Assembly: GCF_913777145.1 (NCBI RefSeq)
Contig: NZ_CAJYPS010000035.1
Location: 1 to 33,605, forward strand
From: an uncultured Roseateles sp.
GTDB taxonomy: Bacteria; Pseudomonadota; Gammaproteobacteria; Burkholderiales; Burkholderiaceae_C
DNA length: 33,605 bases
Reading direction: 5' to 3'
The position numbers and the translations under genes were made by a program. The notes beneath the pieces are model-generated. The model worked only from the letters and a program-made list of their open reading frames with translations, did no database searches and was not told the origin of the DNA. Shown in pieces: positions 8,960 to 15,870 of the stretch (within the stretch, counting starts at the first letter, position 1; every line of letters starts with the position of its first letter).

Positions 8960-9565
8960 TCAGCCGCGCTGGCGCCAAGCCCACATTGCCAGCATGGCGT
9001 CAGGAATCAGCCGGCTGGCCGCGTCGCGCTCGGCCAGCGAGGCATTCGTCAGCAGACCCTCGACCGAGCCCAGCGCGACGATGGGGGCCAGCCACTCCTC
9101 GGTCTCGCCGCCCTCGAACCAGGGTGCCCAGTCGTCCGGCGCCAGCTCGACCGCGGCCAGGAAGCCGGCGGACCAGTCCTCGGCGTCGGTGTAGTCCTGA
9201 CCCTCCTCGTCGGTGGCCTGGCTGAAGATGGGCTCCCAGCCGTCCGGGTGCTGGGTCCAGGCGGTGGCGATGGAATGCAGGTGGCGCAGCACCAGCATCA
9301 CTGCCTTCTTGCGCTGCTTGCCGCTGGAGAACGGGGCCGGCTCGGGCTCGCGGTCGCCGCCCCAGATGGCCGGCAGCCAGTCGGCGCCGGGCAGGCTGGG
9401 CAGCGGCTTGGGCGCCAGCAGCAGCGCGGCCAGGTAACCATCCAGCGCCTCGATGTTCATGGTCTCGTCGGCCGGCAGTTCGGCCAGCAGATCATCGAGC
9501 TCGTTGAGTTCGTCGTCCGACAGCGGGCGGTTGTCGGAGGCGGGGTTGTAGTGCGGGTAGTTCAT
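8960..9565 (-). CDS. UPF0149 / YecA-like family protein
   Basis: This encodes a 201-residue acidic protein. PLSDDELNELDDLLAELPAD, then MNIEALDGYLAALLLAPKPL, SLPGADWLPAIWGGD and WSAGFLAAVEL match the UPF0149/YecA family, including the EALDGYLAAL helix and the late WAxGFLxxV segment. Some relatives carry a C-terminal Cys-rich SEC-C zinc motif. This protein ends WAWRQRG without it, so it belongs to the short form. Function is unknown; SEC-C-bearing YecA has been connected with SecA and ribosomes, but that cannot be transferred to the short form. It lies 15 bp downstream of the small gene at 9581-9820 on the same strand and is probably cotranscribed with it. Confidence 0.85.
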   Translation of the reverse strand: MNYPHYNPASDNRPLSDDELNELDDLLAELPADETMNIEALDGYLAALLLAPKPLPSLPGADWLPAIWGGDREPEPAPFSSGKQRKKAVMLVLRHLHSIATAWTQHPDGWEPIFSQATDEEGQDYTDAEDWSAGFLAAVELAPDDWAPWFEGGETEEWLAPIVALGSVEGLLTNASLAERDAASRLIPDAMLAMWAWRQRG

Positions 9566-9580
9566 GTGGGGCTCGGGTGA

Positions 9581-9820
9581 TCAGCCGTGTCGGCCGTGGC
9601 GGCTCTTGGGCTTCTTGCTGTCGAACTCCGCGAGTTGCGTCTTCAGCAAGGCCATCAGCACGCGGGCATTCTGCTCGGTCATCACCAGCAGGCTGCTGGG
9701 TTCTATGCCGTCGATGGGCTCGCGTGCGGACAGGAGCGCATCGATCTTGAACAAGACCTGGCCATGCACGTTGTTGCTGGCGGCCTTGAACTTCTGAATT
9801 TCGATCTGGTGGGTCTTCAT
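9581..9820 (-). CDS. Small conserved hypothetical protein
   Basis: This encodes a 79-residue protein I do not recognise by family name. It reads MKTHQIEIQKFKAASNNVHG, then VLFKIDALLSAREPIDGIEP, SSLLVMTEQNARVLMALLKT and a basic tail KKPKSRHGRHG. It has no membrane segment. The central MTEQNARVLMALLKTQLAEFD looks like an amphipathic helix, and the basic His/Arg tail could bind nucleic acid (inference). Codon use is ordinary for the window and somewhat less GC-extreme than its neighbours. It sits just upstream of the UPF0149 gene (15 bp), suggesting a two-gene operon, and diverges from the transposase-like gene 67 bp away. Confidence 0.65.
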   Translation of the reverse strand: MKTHQIEIQKFKAASNNVHGQVLFKIDALLSAREPIDGIEPSSLLVMTEQNARVLMALLKTQLAEFDSKKPKSRHGRHG

Positions 9821-9887
9821 CGCGTGTGACTATGAGCGGCAGGGTCGCATCTTGCCATCCGGCGGCGCTGGCCCTAATGTCGGGGCC

Positions 9888-10733
9888 ATGGCTAGACCCC
9901 CCCGCTTGGAGATCGCCGGCGCCGTCTATCTGATTCGCGCCCATTGCCCCAATGAGGGCTCCACCCTGGCTTTCGAAGACGAAGCCGACCGACGAGCGAT
10001 GGTGGCGCTGATCGAGCAGGCGCTGCAGCGCTTCGATGCTCAGGCGCTTGCCTACTGTCTGCTGCCCGAGCAATACCAGCTGCTGCTATTCACGCGCCGC
10101 AGCAACCTGTCCCGCCTAATGCGCCATCTCAATGGCGTCTACACCCAGTACCACCAGCGCCGCCATGGCCTGGGCGGGCCGCTGTTCCAGGGGCGCTTCC
10201 ACGCGGTGCTGGTGGACCGCGAGCGCTACCTGCTGGACGCCTGCCGCTACATCGACCTCGGCCCGGTGCGCGAGGGCCTGGTGTCCGATCCGGGCGACTG
10301 GCCCGGCTCCAGCTACCGGGCGCTGGCCGCGCTGGAGCCCGCGCCAGTCTGGCTGGATGTGGACGGCCTGCATGCCTACCTGCTGAACCGCCCCGCCACC
10401 ACGCCGGTGCAGCACCGCCGTGCGGGCGAGCGCTACGCGGCGCTGCTGGCTGCCGACCCCGAATTCGACCTCTGGGCCGGCCGTCTGCGCGAGCAGATCT
10501 TCCTCGGCGACGCCAGCTTCGCGCAGCGCATGCGTGCCCAGGCGGCCACGCCGGCACGCGCCAGCCGCGTGGGCTGGGGCGAGTGGATGCGGCGGGCCAA
10601 CGGCATCCGCGAGCAGGCGCTGTGGCTGGCCCACACCCAGGGCAGTCTGTCCATGACTGAGCTGGCCGACCAGGTAGGCCTGTCCATCTCCCGGGTCAGC
10701 CGCCTGATCGCGACTGCGGAGCGGGCGCACTGA
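9888..10733 (+). CDS. REP-associated tyrosine transposase-like protein with substituted HUH motif
   Basis: This encodes a 281-residue protein of the Y1_Tnp/RAYT (IS200-like) family. MARPPRLEIAGAVYLIRA, NLSRLMRHLNGVYTQYHQRR, GGPLFQGRFHAVLVDRERYL and ACRYIDLGPVREGLV match the chromosomal single-copy RAYT branch. In active relatives the segment after AYCL reads (M/N)-x-N-H-x-H-L-L; here it is LPEQYQLLL, with Gln at residues 62 and 64 where the two metal-binding histidines belong. The candidate catalytic Tyr (121) is kept, but the following N-P is G-P. The C-terminal about 28 residues form a helix-turn-helix (LSMTELADQVGLSISRVSRL), as in RAYTs with a DnaA-like tail. The frame is intact with normal codon use, so a retained DNA-binding role without nicking activity is plausible. 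Hairpin-forming sequence follows directly downstream. Confidence 0.8.
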   Translation: MARPPRLEIAGAVYLIRAHCPNEGSTLAFEDEADRRAMVALIEQALQRFDAQALAYCLLPEQYQLLLFTRRSNLSRLMRHLNGVYTQYHQRRHGLGGPLFQGRFHAVLVDRERYLLDACRYIDLGPVREGLVSDPGDWPGSSYRALAALEPAPVWLDVDGLHAYLLNRPATTPVQHRRAGERYAALLAADPEFDLWAGRLREQIFLGDASFAQRMRAQAATPARASRVGWGEWMRRANGIREQALWLAHTQGSLSMTELADQVGLSISRVSRLIATAERAH

Positions 10734-10739
10734 GGACGG

Positions 10740-10787
10740 CTGGCCCCGCGGCCAGACCTGTCCCCGCCGCGCCAGGTCTTGCGGCGG
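10740..10787. repeat. Cluster of overlapping inverted repeats after the RAYT-like gene
   Basis: Three inverted repeats overlap here. CTGGCC (10740-10745) pairs with GGCCAG (10750-10755). AGACCTG (10754-10760) pairs with CAGGTCT (10773-10779). CCGCCGC (10764-10770) pairs with GCGGCGG (10781-10787). The arms are mutually exclusive in part. It begins 7 nt after the stop codon, so it may be a transcript end. REP-like recognition DNA is a second possibility, given the neighbouring gene. No T-run is present. Confidence 0.45.
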
Positions 10788-10876
10788 CCGGTGCGCGGGC
10801 CGCAAGTCCGACGGCCCGGCGGGGGCTTGAACGCAGTCGTCGTAAGCTCGCGGGCTTGTTCCAGCCCTATCCGCCG

Positions 10877-10951
10877 ATGATTTCTGCGACCCGCTCCCTC
10901 AGCACGCCCGTCCGCGCCCGGCCCGCGCACCGCCAGGGCCGCCGCTCGTGA
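10877..10951 (+). CDS. Possible leader ORF overlapping the PBP start
   Basis: An ATG at 10877 opens a 24-codon frame (MISATRSLSTPVRARPAHRQ...) whose TGA overlaps the GTG start of the penicillin-binding protein as GTGA. There is no ribosome site before this ATG and no family resemblance. It may be a coupling leader or chance. It could also be the real N-terminus if a one-base error exists here. Confidence 0.2.
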   Translation: MISATRSLSTPVRARPAHRQGRRS

Positions 10952-13152
10952 CGCGCCGTCATGCGCTGTGGCTGCTGATCGCGGCGCCGCTGTTGCTGCT
11001 GATGATGGGTGGGGTGGCGGCGGCGCTGATCTGGAGCCAGCTGCCCGACCTGGACCAGCTCACCGACTACCAGCCCCGCCAGCCGCTGCGCGTGCTCAGC
11101 GAGGAGGGCCAGCTGCTGGGTGAGTTCGGTGCCGAGCGCCGCCGCTTCGTGCCGCTGGACGAGATCCCCAAGCCGCTGCAGGACGCACTGCTGGCGGTGG
11201 AAGACTCCGACTTCTGGAACCACGCGGGGCTGGACTACAGCGGCATCCTGCGCGCCGCGCTGCACAACCTGACCCACAGCGGGCCGCGCCAGGGGGCGTC
11301 CACCATCACGCAGCAGCTGGCGCGCGACACCTATCTCACCAAGGCCCAGACCTGGTCGCGCAAGTTCGTCGAGGCGCTGCTCACGGTCAAGATCGAGCAG
11401 GTGCTGAGCAAGCAGCAGATCCTCGAGATCTACATGAACCAGATCTTCCTGGGCAACAAGGCCTATGGCTTTGCGGCGGCGTCCGAGCGCTACTTCGGCA
11501 AGCCGCTGGCCAAGCTGGACACGGCCGAGATCGCGCTGCTGGTGGGTCTGCCCAAGGACCCGGTGGGGCTGAACCCGGTCTCGCATTTCGCCCGCGCGAA
11601 GCGCCGCCAGGCCGTGGTGTTGGAGCGCCTGGTGGCGGTGGGCCAGATCACGGCGGCCCAAGCTGAGGCGGCCAAGGCGCGTGAGCTGGACATCCGCCGC
11701 CCGCGCCGGCTCTCCGGCATCGCCGACCACGCAGCCGAGCAGGTGCGTGCCGAGATCGTCGCGCGCTATGGCGAGTCGGCCTACACGCGTGGCCTCAGCG
11801 TCATCACCACCTTGCATTACGCCGAGCAGGCCGCGGCCCAGGAATCGCTGCGCCACGCGCTGTTCGAGCTGGAGCGGCGCCAGCCCTACCGCGGCCCCGA
11901 GGCCCAGGTGAAGCTGCCCGAGGGCGAGGAGGGCCTGGACGAGGCGCTGGACGCCGCCTTCGACGCCTATCCCGACCTGGGCGAACTGCACACCGCGGTG
12001 CTGCTCAAGGTGGAGAAATCCGGCGCGCTGGTGGCGGTGTCCGATGGCCCGCGTGTGACGCTCAAGGGCAATGCGCCGCGCGCGCTGCAGAACGCCAAGC
12101 GCGGTGCGGTGCTGCGGGTGCTGGAGGCGGGCAGCAACAATTGGCAGCTCAGCCAGACGCCGCAGGCCGAGGGCGCGGTGATCACGCTGGACCCGGCCAC
12201 CGGCGCGATCCGCTCGCTGGTGGGCGGCTTCGATTTCGCGCGTAACCAGTTCAATTCGGCCACCCAGGCCTACCGCCAGCCGGGCTCGTCCTTCAAGCCC
12301 TTCATCTACTCGGCCATCATCGAGCAGGGCGCCTGGGCCGGCACCCAGGTCAGCGACCAGCCCATCGTCATTGGTGACTGGGCGCCCAAGGACGACGACA
12401 ACCTCTACCTGGACTCCATGCCGCTGTGGCAGGCGCTGGCCAAGTCCAAGAACATGGTCAGCATCCGCCTGGTGCAGGAGCTGAGCCCGCAGCGCGTGCG
12501 CGACTGGGCCGCGCGCTTCGGGCTGGAGCCCGAGCGACAGCCGCTCAACCTGACGCTGGCGCTGGGCACCGGTGCGGTCACGCCGCTGCAGATGGCCCAG
12601 GCCTATTCGGCCTTTGCGACCGGCGGCCAGCTGCCCACGGCCTGGATGGTGTCCAAGGTGCAGGACGCCCAGGGCCAGACCATCTGGCAGGCCGACCCGC
12701 CCAAGCCGCGCACCGCGATCAGCGCGCGCAACGCCTTCATGACCTCGCAGCTGCTGGCCGGCGTCACCCGCGAGGGCACGGGCGCGCGTGCCAGCGTGCT
12801 GCTCAACCGCTGGGATCTCTACGGCAAGACCGGCACCACCAACGAAGCGGTGGATGCCTGGTTCGTGGGCTTCCAGCAGACCCGCGCCGGTGCGGTGTGG
12901 ATTGGCTACCCCACGCCCAAGTCGCTGGGCGACCGCGAAAGCGGCGGCGGCCTGGCGCTGCCGGTGTGGGCCGCGACCATGGGCGTGGCGCTCAAGGGCG
13001 TGCCGCAGCAAACCCTGACCCCGCCGGCCGAGGGCCTGGTGCAGCAGGACGGCAACTGGTTCTACGAGGAGTTTGCCGGCGACTCGGCCATTGCGCGCAT
13101 CGGCCTGCCGTCCGCCGCCGCGTCTGCGGCTTCCGCGGCCAGCGCGCCCTGA
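10948..13152 (+). CDS. mrcA: Penicillin-binding protein 1A (bifunctional peptidoglycan synthase)
   Basis: This encodes a 734-residue class A PBP. One N-terminal membrane helix (about 6-30) anchors it. The GT51 glycosyltransferase domain follows with VEDSDFWNHAGLD (catalytic Glu85), GASTITQQLARDTYL and KIEQVLSKQQILEIYMNQIFLG. The transpeptidase domain has GSSFK (active-site Ser447, Lys450), the KSKN motif (SxN) and YGKTGT (Lys627). It polymerises lipid II glycan strands and cross-links peptides in the periplasm. Length is shorter than E. coli PBP1A (850), with a compact intermediate region and an Ala/Ser-rich end. The GTG start at 10948 is the only sensible start before the helix; it overlaps the stop of a 24-codon ORF. 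The AraC-type gene starts 10 nt after its stop, so cotranscription is likely. Confidence 0.9.
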   Translation: MTRRHALWLLIAAPLLLLMMGGVAAALIWSQLPDLDQLTDYQPRQPLRVLSEEGQLLGEFGAERRRFVPLDEIPKPLQDALLAVEDSDFWNHAGLDYSGILRAALHNLTHSGPRQGASTITQQLARDTYLTKAQTWSRKFVEALLTVKIEQVLSKQQILEIYMNQIFLGNKAYGFAAASERYFGKPLAKLDTAEIALLVGLPKDPVGLNPVSHFARAKRRQAVVLERLVAVGQITAAQAEAAKARELDIRRPRRLSGIADHAAEQVRAEIVARYGESAYTRGLSVITTLHYAEQAAAQESLRHALFELERRQPYRGPEAQVKLPEGEEGLDEALDAAFDAYPDLGELHTAVLLKVEKSGALVAVSDGPRVTLKGNAPRALQNAKRGAVLRVLEAGSNNWQLSQTPQAEGAVITLDPATGAIRSLVGGFDFARNQFNSATQAYRQPGSSFKPFIYSAIIEQGAWAGTQVSDQPIVIGDWAPKDDDNLYLDSMPLWQALAKSKNMVSIRLVQELSPQRVRDWAARFGLEPERQPLNLTLALGTGAVTPLQMAQAYSAFATGGQLPTAWMVSKVQDAQGQTIWQADPPKPRTAISARNAFMTSQLLAGVTREGTGARASVLLNRWDLYGKTGTTNEAVDAWFVGFQQTRAGAVWIGYPTPKSLGDRESGGGLALPVWAATMGVALKGVPQQTLTPPAEGLVQQDGNWFYEEFAGDSAIARIGLPSAAASAASAASAP

Positions 13153-13162
13153 GGAGCGGGCC

Positions 13163-14080
13163 ATGGATGCCTTGAGCCGACTGGTCGAGCTGGTGGGCCT
13201 GCGCGCCCAGCTGGACCTGCGCTGCCTGCTGGCCGGTGGCGTGGAGACCGACGAGCCATCCGCCCCGCCGGGCGAGCTGCTGTTCCACCTGGTGCTGTCC
13301 GGGCGCTGCCGCCTGACGCTGGACGGCGGCGAGGCGCTGGACCTGCAGGCCGGCGACTTCGTCGCGCTGCCGCGCGGCTCGGCCCACCGCGTGCGCGTGT
13401 TGGACGGTGAGGTGGCCGAGGCCGCGGCGCCGCTGCTGTCGGAGGAATCCGGCGGGCTCGCACTGCGGCGCAGCGCGTCCGGCGAGCTGGTGCTGGACCT
13501 GCTGTGCGGCCGCCTGGTGTCGGCGTCGCCGCTGCTAGGTCTGCTGTTCGCGACGCTGCCCGGCACGCTCAGCGTGTCGCTGAACGGCAGTGCGGCCACC
13601 GCCCAGCTGCAGGCGCTGGCCGCGCTGATACGCGAGGAGGTGGCGGCCGGCCGTGCCGGCGTGCAGGCGGTGGTGGCCTCGCTGGCCAATGCGCTGTTCG
13701 CGCTGGCCTTGCGTGCCCACGCGGAGAGCGGTGACGGTGCGCCGGGCCTGATCCGGCTGCTGGGCGACGCGCGCCTGGGGCGCGTGGCGCTGGCGGTGCT
13801 GCGCGAGCCCGGCCGCGACTGGGGCGCCCAGGCGCTGGCCGACGAGGCCGGCATGTCGCGCGCCAGCTTCATGCGCCACTTCGGCGCGGCGGCGCAGCAG
13901 ACGCCGGGTGACTTTGTCACGCTGGTGCGCCTGACCCGCGCGGCAGCGCTGCTCCGCCAGTCGCGCCGCGGCACGGCCGACATCGGCGAGGAAGTGGGCT
14001 ACCAGTCCGAGGCCGCGTTCAACCGCGCCTTCAAGAAGGCACTGGGCCTCACGCCGGCGGCCTACCGCCGAGGCGGCTGA
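13163..14080 (+). CDS. AraC family transcriptional regulator
   Basis: This encodes a 305-residue regulator. The N-terminal half is a cupin-like sensor domain: GELLFHLVLSGRCRLTLDGG, LDLQAGDFVALPRGSAHRVR, then LLCGRL and LLGLLFATLPG, the pattern of the AraC cupin_6 group. The C-terminal 95 residues form the double helix-turn-helix: DWGAQALADEAGMSRASFMRHF in the first unit, then DIGEEVGYQSEAAFNRAFKKALGLTPAAYRR in the second. In this subfamily regulators often control a nearby oxidoreductase or transporter gene, but no obvious target adjoins it. It starts 10 bp after the PBP gene, with GAGGAG overlapping that gene's stop as ribosome site. The ligand is unknown. Confidence 0.88.
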   Translation: MDALSRLVELVGLRAQLDLRCLLAGGVETDEPSAPPGELLFHLVLSGRCRLTLDGGEALDLQAGDFVALPRGSAHRVRVLDGEVAEAAAPLLSEESGGLALRRSASGELVLDLLCGRLVSASPLLGLLFATLPGTLSVSLNGSAATAQLQALAALIREEVAAGRAGVQAVVASLANALFALALRAHAESGDGAPGLIRLLGDARLGRVALAVLREPGRDWGAQALADEAGMSRASFMRHFGAAAQQTPGDFVTLVRLTRAAALLRQSRRGTADIGEEVGYQSEAAFNRAFKKALGLTPAAYRRGG

Positions 14081-14164
14081 CACGCGACTGCGGTTCGTGG
14101 GATGAGGAATGGCAGGCCGCCGGGCGGTGGCTAGATTGAGCCATCGCGTCTCGGAGAGCCCCTC

Positions 14165-14827
14165 ATGCGTCAGCACTCGTGGATCCTGGTCTTGCTGTGT
14201 CTGGCCGGCTGCGGCGTGGTGCGCGAGGCCCGCATGCCGGTGCCCGCGGGGCTGGACGGCGTCGCCGAGGAGTCCTTCGGGCGCCCGGGCTGGGGGCGGC
14301 GGGGCGAGTTCACGCTGGGAGGCCAGCCGGTGCGCTACGAGCGCGGCGCTGACCGCCTGAGCTGGTTCGACACGCTGAACCAGGGTAGCGCGCCGCTGCG
14401 CTACACGCTGGGTACGCCGGCTGGTGAAGTGCAGGCCGACTGCCTCGCGCGCCAGACCGAGCTGAGCAGCGGGGTGCTGGCCGTGGCGCTCAAGCCCTGG
14501 ACGCTGAGCTGTCGCTGGAGCGGCGCCTCCTCGGCGACGTTGGAGATCAGCGAGCGTCGTGTGCAGGGCAGCCGCCAGACCCGCGAGGGCCGCTACCAGC
14601 GCGGCGAGCTGGTGCTGAGCCTGCGCTCGGTCCACCGCCTGCAGGGCAGCAGCCTGCCGCTGGCGGCTGCGGTGGGCTATGAGCTGCTGCAGGGCGAGCA
14701 GGTGGTGGGCAGCCTGGACCTCAGCCGCGGCGTGCCCGTGCTGCGCCGGCCCGATCCGCGCACGCCGCTGGGCCAGGCAGTCACGGAGGCCGCGCTGGCG
14801 CTGGCCCTGGTCTGGGAGCCGGCCTGA
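14165..14827 (+). CDS. Putative lipoprotein of unknown function
   Basis: This encodes a 220-residue protein with a signal-peptidase II site: MRQHSWILVLLCLAGCG, lipobox LAGC with the lipidated Cys at residue 16. The mature part is beta-rich and Arg-containing, with FTLGGQPVRYERGADRLSWFD, LRYTLGTPAGEVQADCLARQ and LSCRWSG. I do not recognise the family. A hydrophobic C-terminal stretch (AVTEAALALALVWEPA) resembles the end of periplasmic sensor-like lipoproteins. The +2 residue after Cys is Gly, not Asp, so outer-membrane sorting by Lol is expected. GGAG lies nine bases before the ATG. It stands alone between the AraC gene and the dioxygenase-like gene. Confidence 0.65.
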   Translation: MRQHSWILVLLCLAGCGVVREARMPVPAGLDGVAEESFGRPGWGRRGEFTLGGQPVRYERGADRLSWFDTLNQGSAPLRYTLGTPAGEVQADCLARQTELSSGVLAVALKPWTLSCRWSGASSATLEISERRVQGSRQTREGRYQRGELVLSLRSVHRLQGSSLPLAAAVGYELLQGEQVVGSLDLSRGVPVLRRPDPRTPLGQAVTEAALALALVWEPA

Positions 14828-14862
14828 GCCTGGCCTGACTGCGGCCGGGGCGGCCGGTCGGG

Positions 14863-14868
14863 GACAAT
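14863..14868 (+). promoter_or_regulatory. Candidate -10 box for the PhyH-like gene
   Basis: GACAAT followed by CCGCGC, 25 nt before the ATG at 14894. It matches the -10 plus discriminator pattern seen before several genes in this window. No convincing -35 is visible. Confidence 0.4.
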
Positions 14869-14893
14869 CCGCGCAACTCTGTTGTCGCCCGCC

Positions 14894-15739
14894 ATGAAGA
14901 TAGACGCCGCCACCTACGCCGAACAAGGCTTTCTCATCATCCCCGGCTTCAAGCCGGCCGCCGAGATCGCGGCGCTGCGCGAGCGCGCGCTGCAGATCGT
15001 CGATGCCTTCGACCCCGGCGAGCAGCGCCCGGTGTTCACCACCGAGGAGCAGCAGCGTCATGTGGATGACTACTTCCTCGACAGCGGCGACCAGGTGCGC
15101 TGTTTCTTCGAGGAAGAGGCCTTCGATGAGCAGGGCCGGCTGTGCGTGCCCAAGGAGCTGGCCATCAACAAGATAGGCCATGCGATGCACGACCTGGACC
15201 CGGTGTTCAGCGCCTTCTCCAAGGGCCAGGCCTTGCGCGAGGTCGCGGCCGCCATGGGCCTGAACCAGCCCCAGGTCTGGCAGTCCATGTTCATCTTCAA
15301 GCAGCCCGGCATAGGCGGCGAGGTGCGCTGGCACCAGGACGCCAGCTTCTTCGAGAGCGACCCCATCACGGTCACCACCTTCTGGTTCGCGCTGGAAGAC
15401 GCCACGCTGCAGAACGGCTGCCTGTGGGCCGAGCCGGGCGGCCACCGCGGAGCGCGCGGCGTGCTGCGCGAGCGCTTCGTGCGCGAGGGCCGCAAGGCCT
15501 GGATGGAGCAGGTCGACCCCACGCCCTGGCCCGCGGCCGACTCCAAGGAGGCCGTGCCGCTGGAGGTGGAGGCCGGCTCGCTGGTCGTGTTCCATGGCCT
15601 GCTGCCGCACTACTCGGCGGCCAATCGCTCCGACAAGTCGCGCCACGCCTACACGCTGCACGTGACCGATGCCAGCGCCCGCTACTCGCCGCGCAACTGG
15701 CTGCGGCGCGGCGCCGCGCTGCCGGTGCAGGGTTTCTGA
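14894..15739 (+). CDS. Phytanoyl-CoA dioxygenase (PhyH) family protein
   Basis: This encodes a 281-residue Fe(II)/2-oxoglutarate dioxygenase-fold protein. The metal triad is His147-x-Asp149 (VRWHQDASFF) with distal His239 (LLPHYSAANRS), and Arg250 can bind the 2-oxoglutarate carboxylate. WQSMFIFKQPGIGGEVRWHQD and NGCLWAEPGGHRG are very close in pattern to the PHYHD1 branch found from bacteria to animals. The reaction would be hydroxylation of an unknown small substrate coupled to 2-oxoglutarate decarboxylation; in this branch the physiological substrate is unclear. I chose the ATG at 14894 because MKIDAATYAEQGFLIIPGF is the usual N-terminus; an in-frame start four codons upstream is possible. 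It appears to be a single-gene unit. Confidence 0.87.
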   Translation: MKIDAATYAEQGFLIIPGFKPAAEIAALRERALQIVDAFDPGEQRPVFTTEEQQRHVDDYFLDSGDQVRCFFEEEAFDEQGRLCVPKELAINKIGHAMHDLDPVFSAFSKGQALREVAAAMGLNQPQVWQSMFIFKQPGIGGEVRWHQDASFFESDPITVTTFWFALEDATLQNGCLWAEPGGHRGARGVLRERFVREGRKAWMEQVDPTPWPAADSKEAVPLEVEAGSLVVFHGLLPHYSAANRSDKSRHAYTLHVTDASARYSPRNWLRRGAALPVQGF

Positions 15740-15762
15740 ACGCTCACATCTGCTCACAGCCC

Positions 15763-15804
15763 CGGCCTGTTGTCCTACAGGCCAGGGCAGCCTCGGCCGG
15801 CACG
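15763..15804 (+). promoter_or_regulatory. Shared GTCCTAC motif upstream of BON gene
   Basis: CGGCCTGTT followed by GTCCTAC (15772-15778), with CCGGCACG starting 25 nt from the first base of GTCCTAC (15797-15804). It is 93 bp upstream of the BON-protein ATG, in coding orientation. This repeats the arrangement upstream of DUF1328, and most of it is also found upstream of csbD. Confidence 0.45.
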
Positions 15805-15870
15805 CCGGGCGGCCCGGACTTCCAAGAATGACCTCGTCGACAGCCTTGAAACCGACGACAGGAGGTCATC

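Noticed and set aside
10867..13983. A 1038-codon open frame on the minus strand opposite the PBP and AraC genes
   Set aside because: It is a GC-skew shadow: the plus strand encodes complete, motif-bearing proteins over the same stretch, and the antisense product is low-complexity Arg/Ala/Gln without recognisable domains.
13535..15757. Long minus-strand open frame across the AraC, lipoprotein and PhyH-like genes
   Set aside because: It spans three separate plus-strand genes and their gaps, and has no domain similarity.
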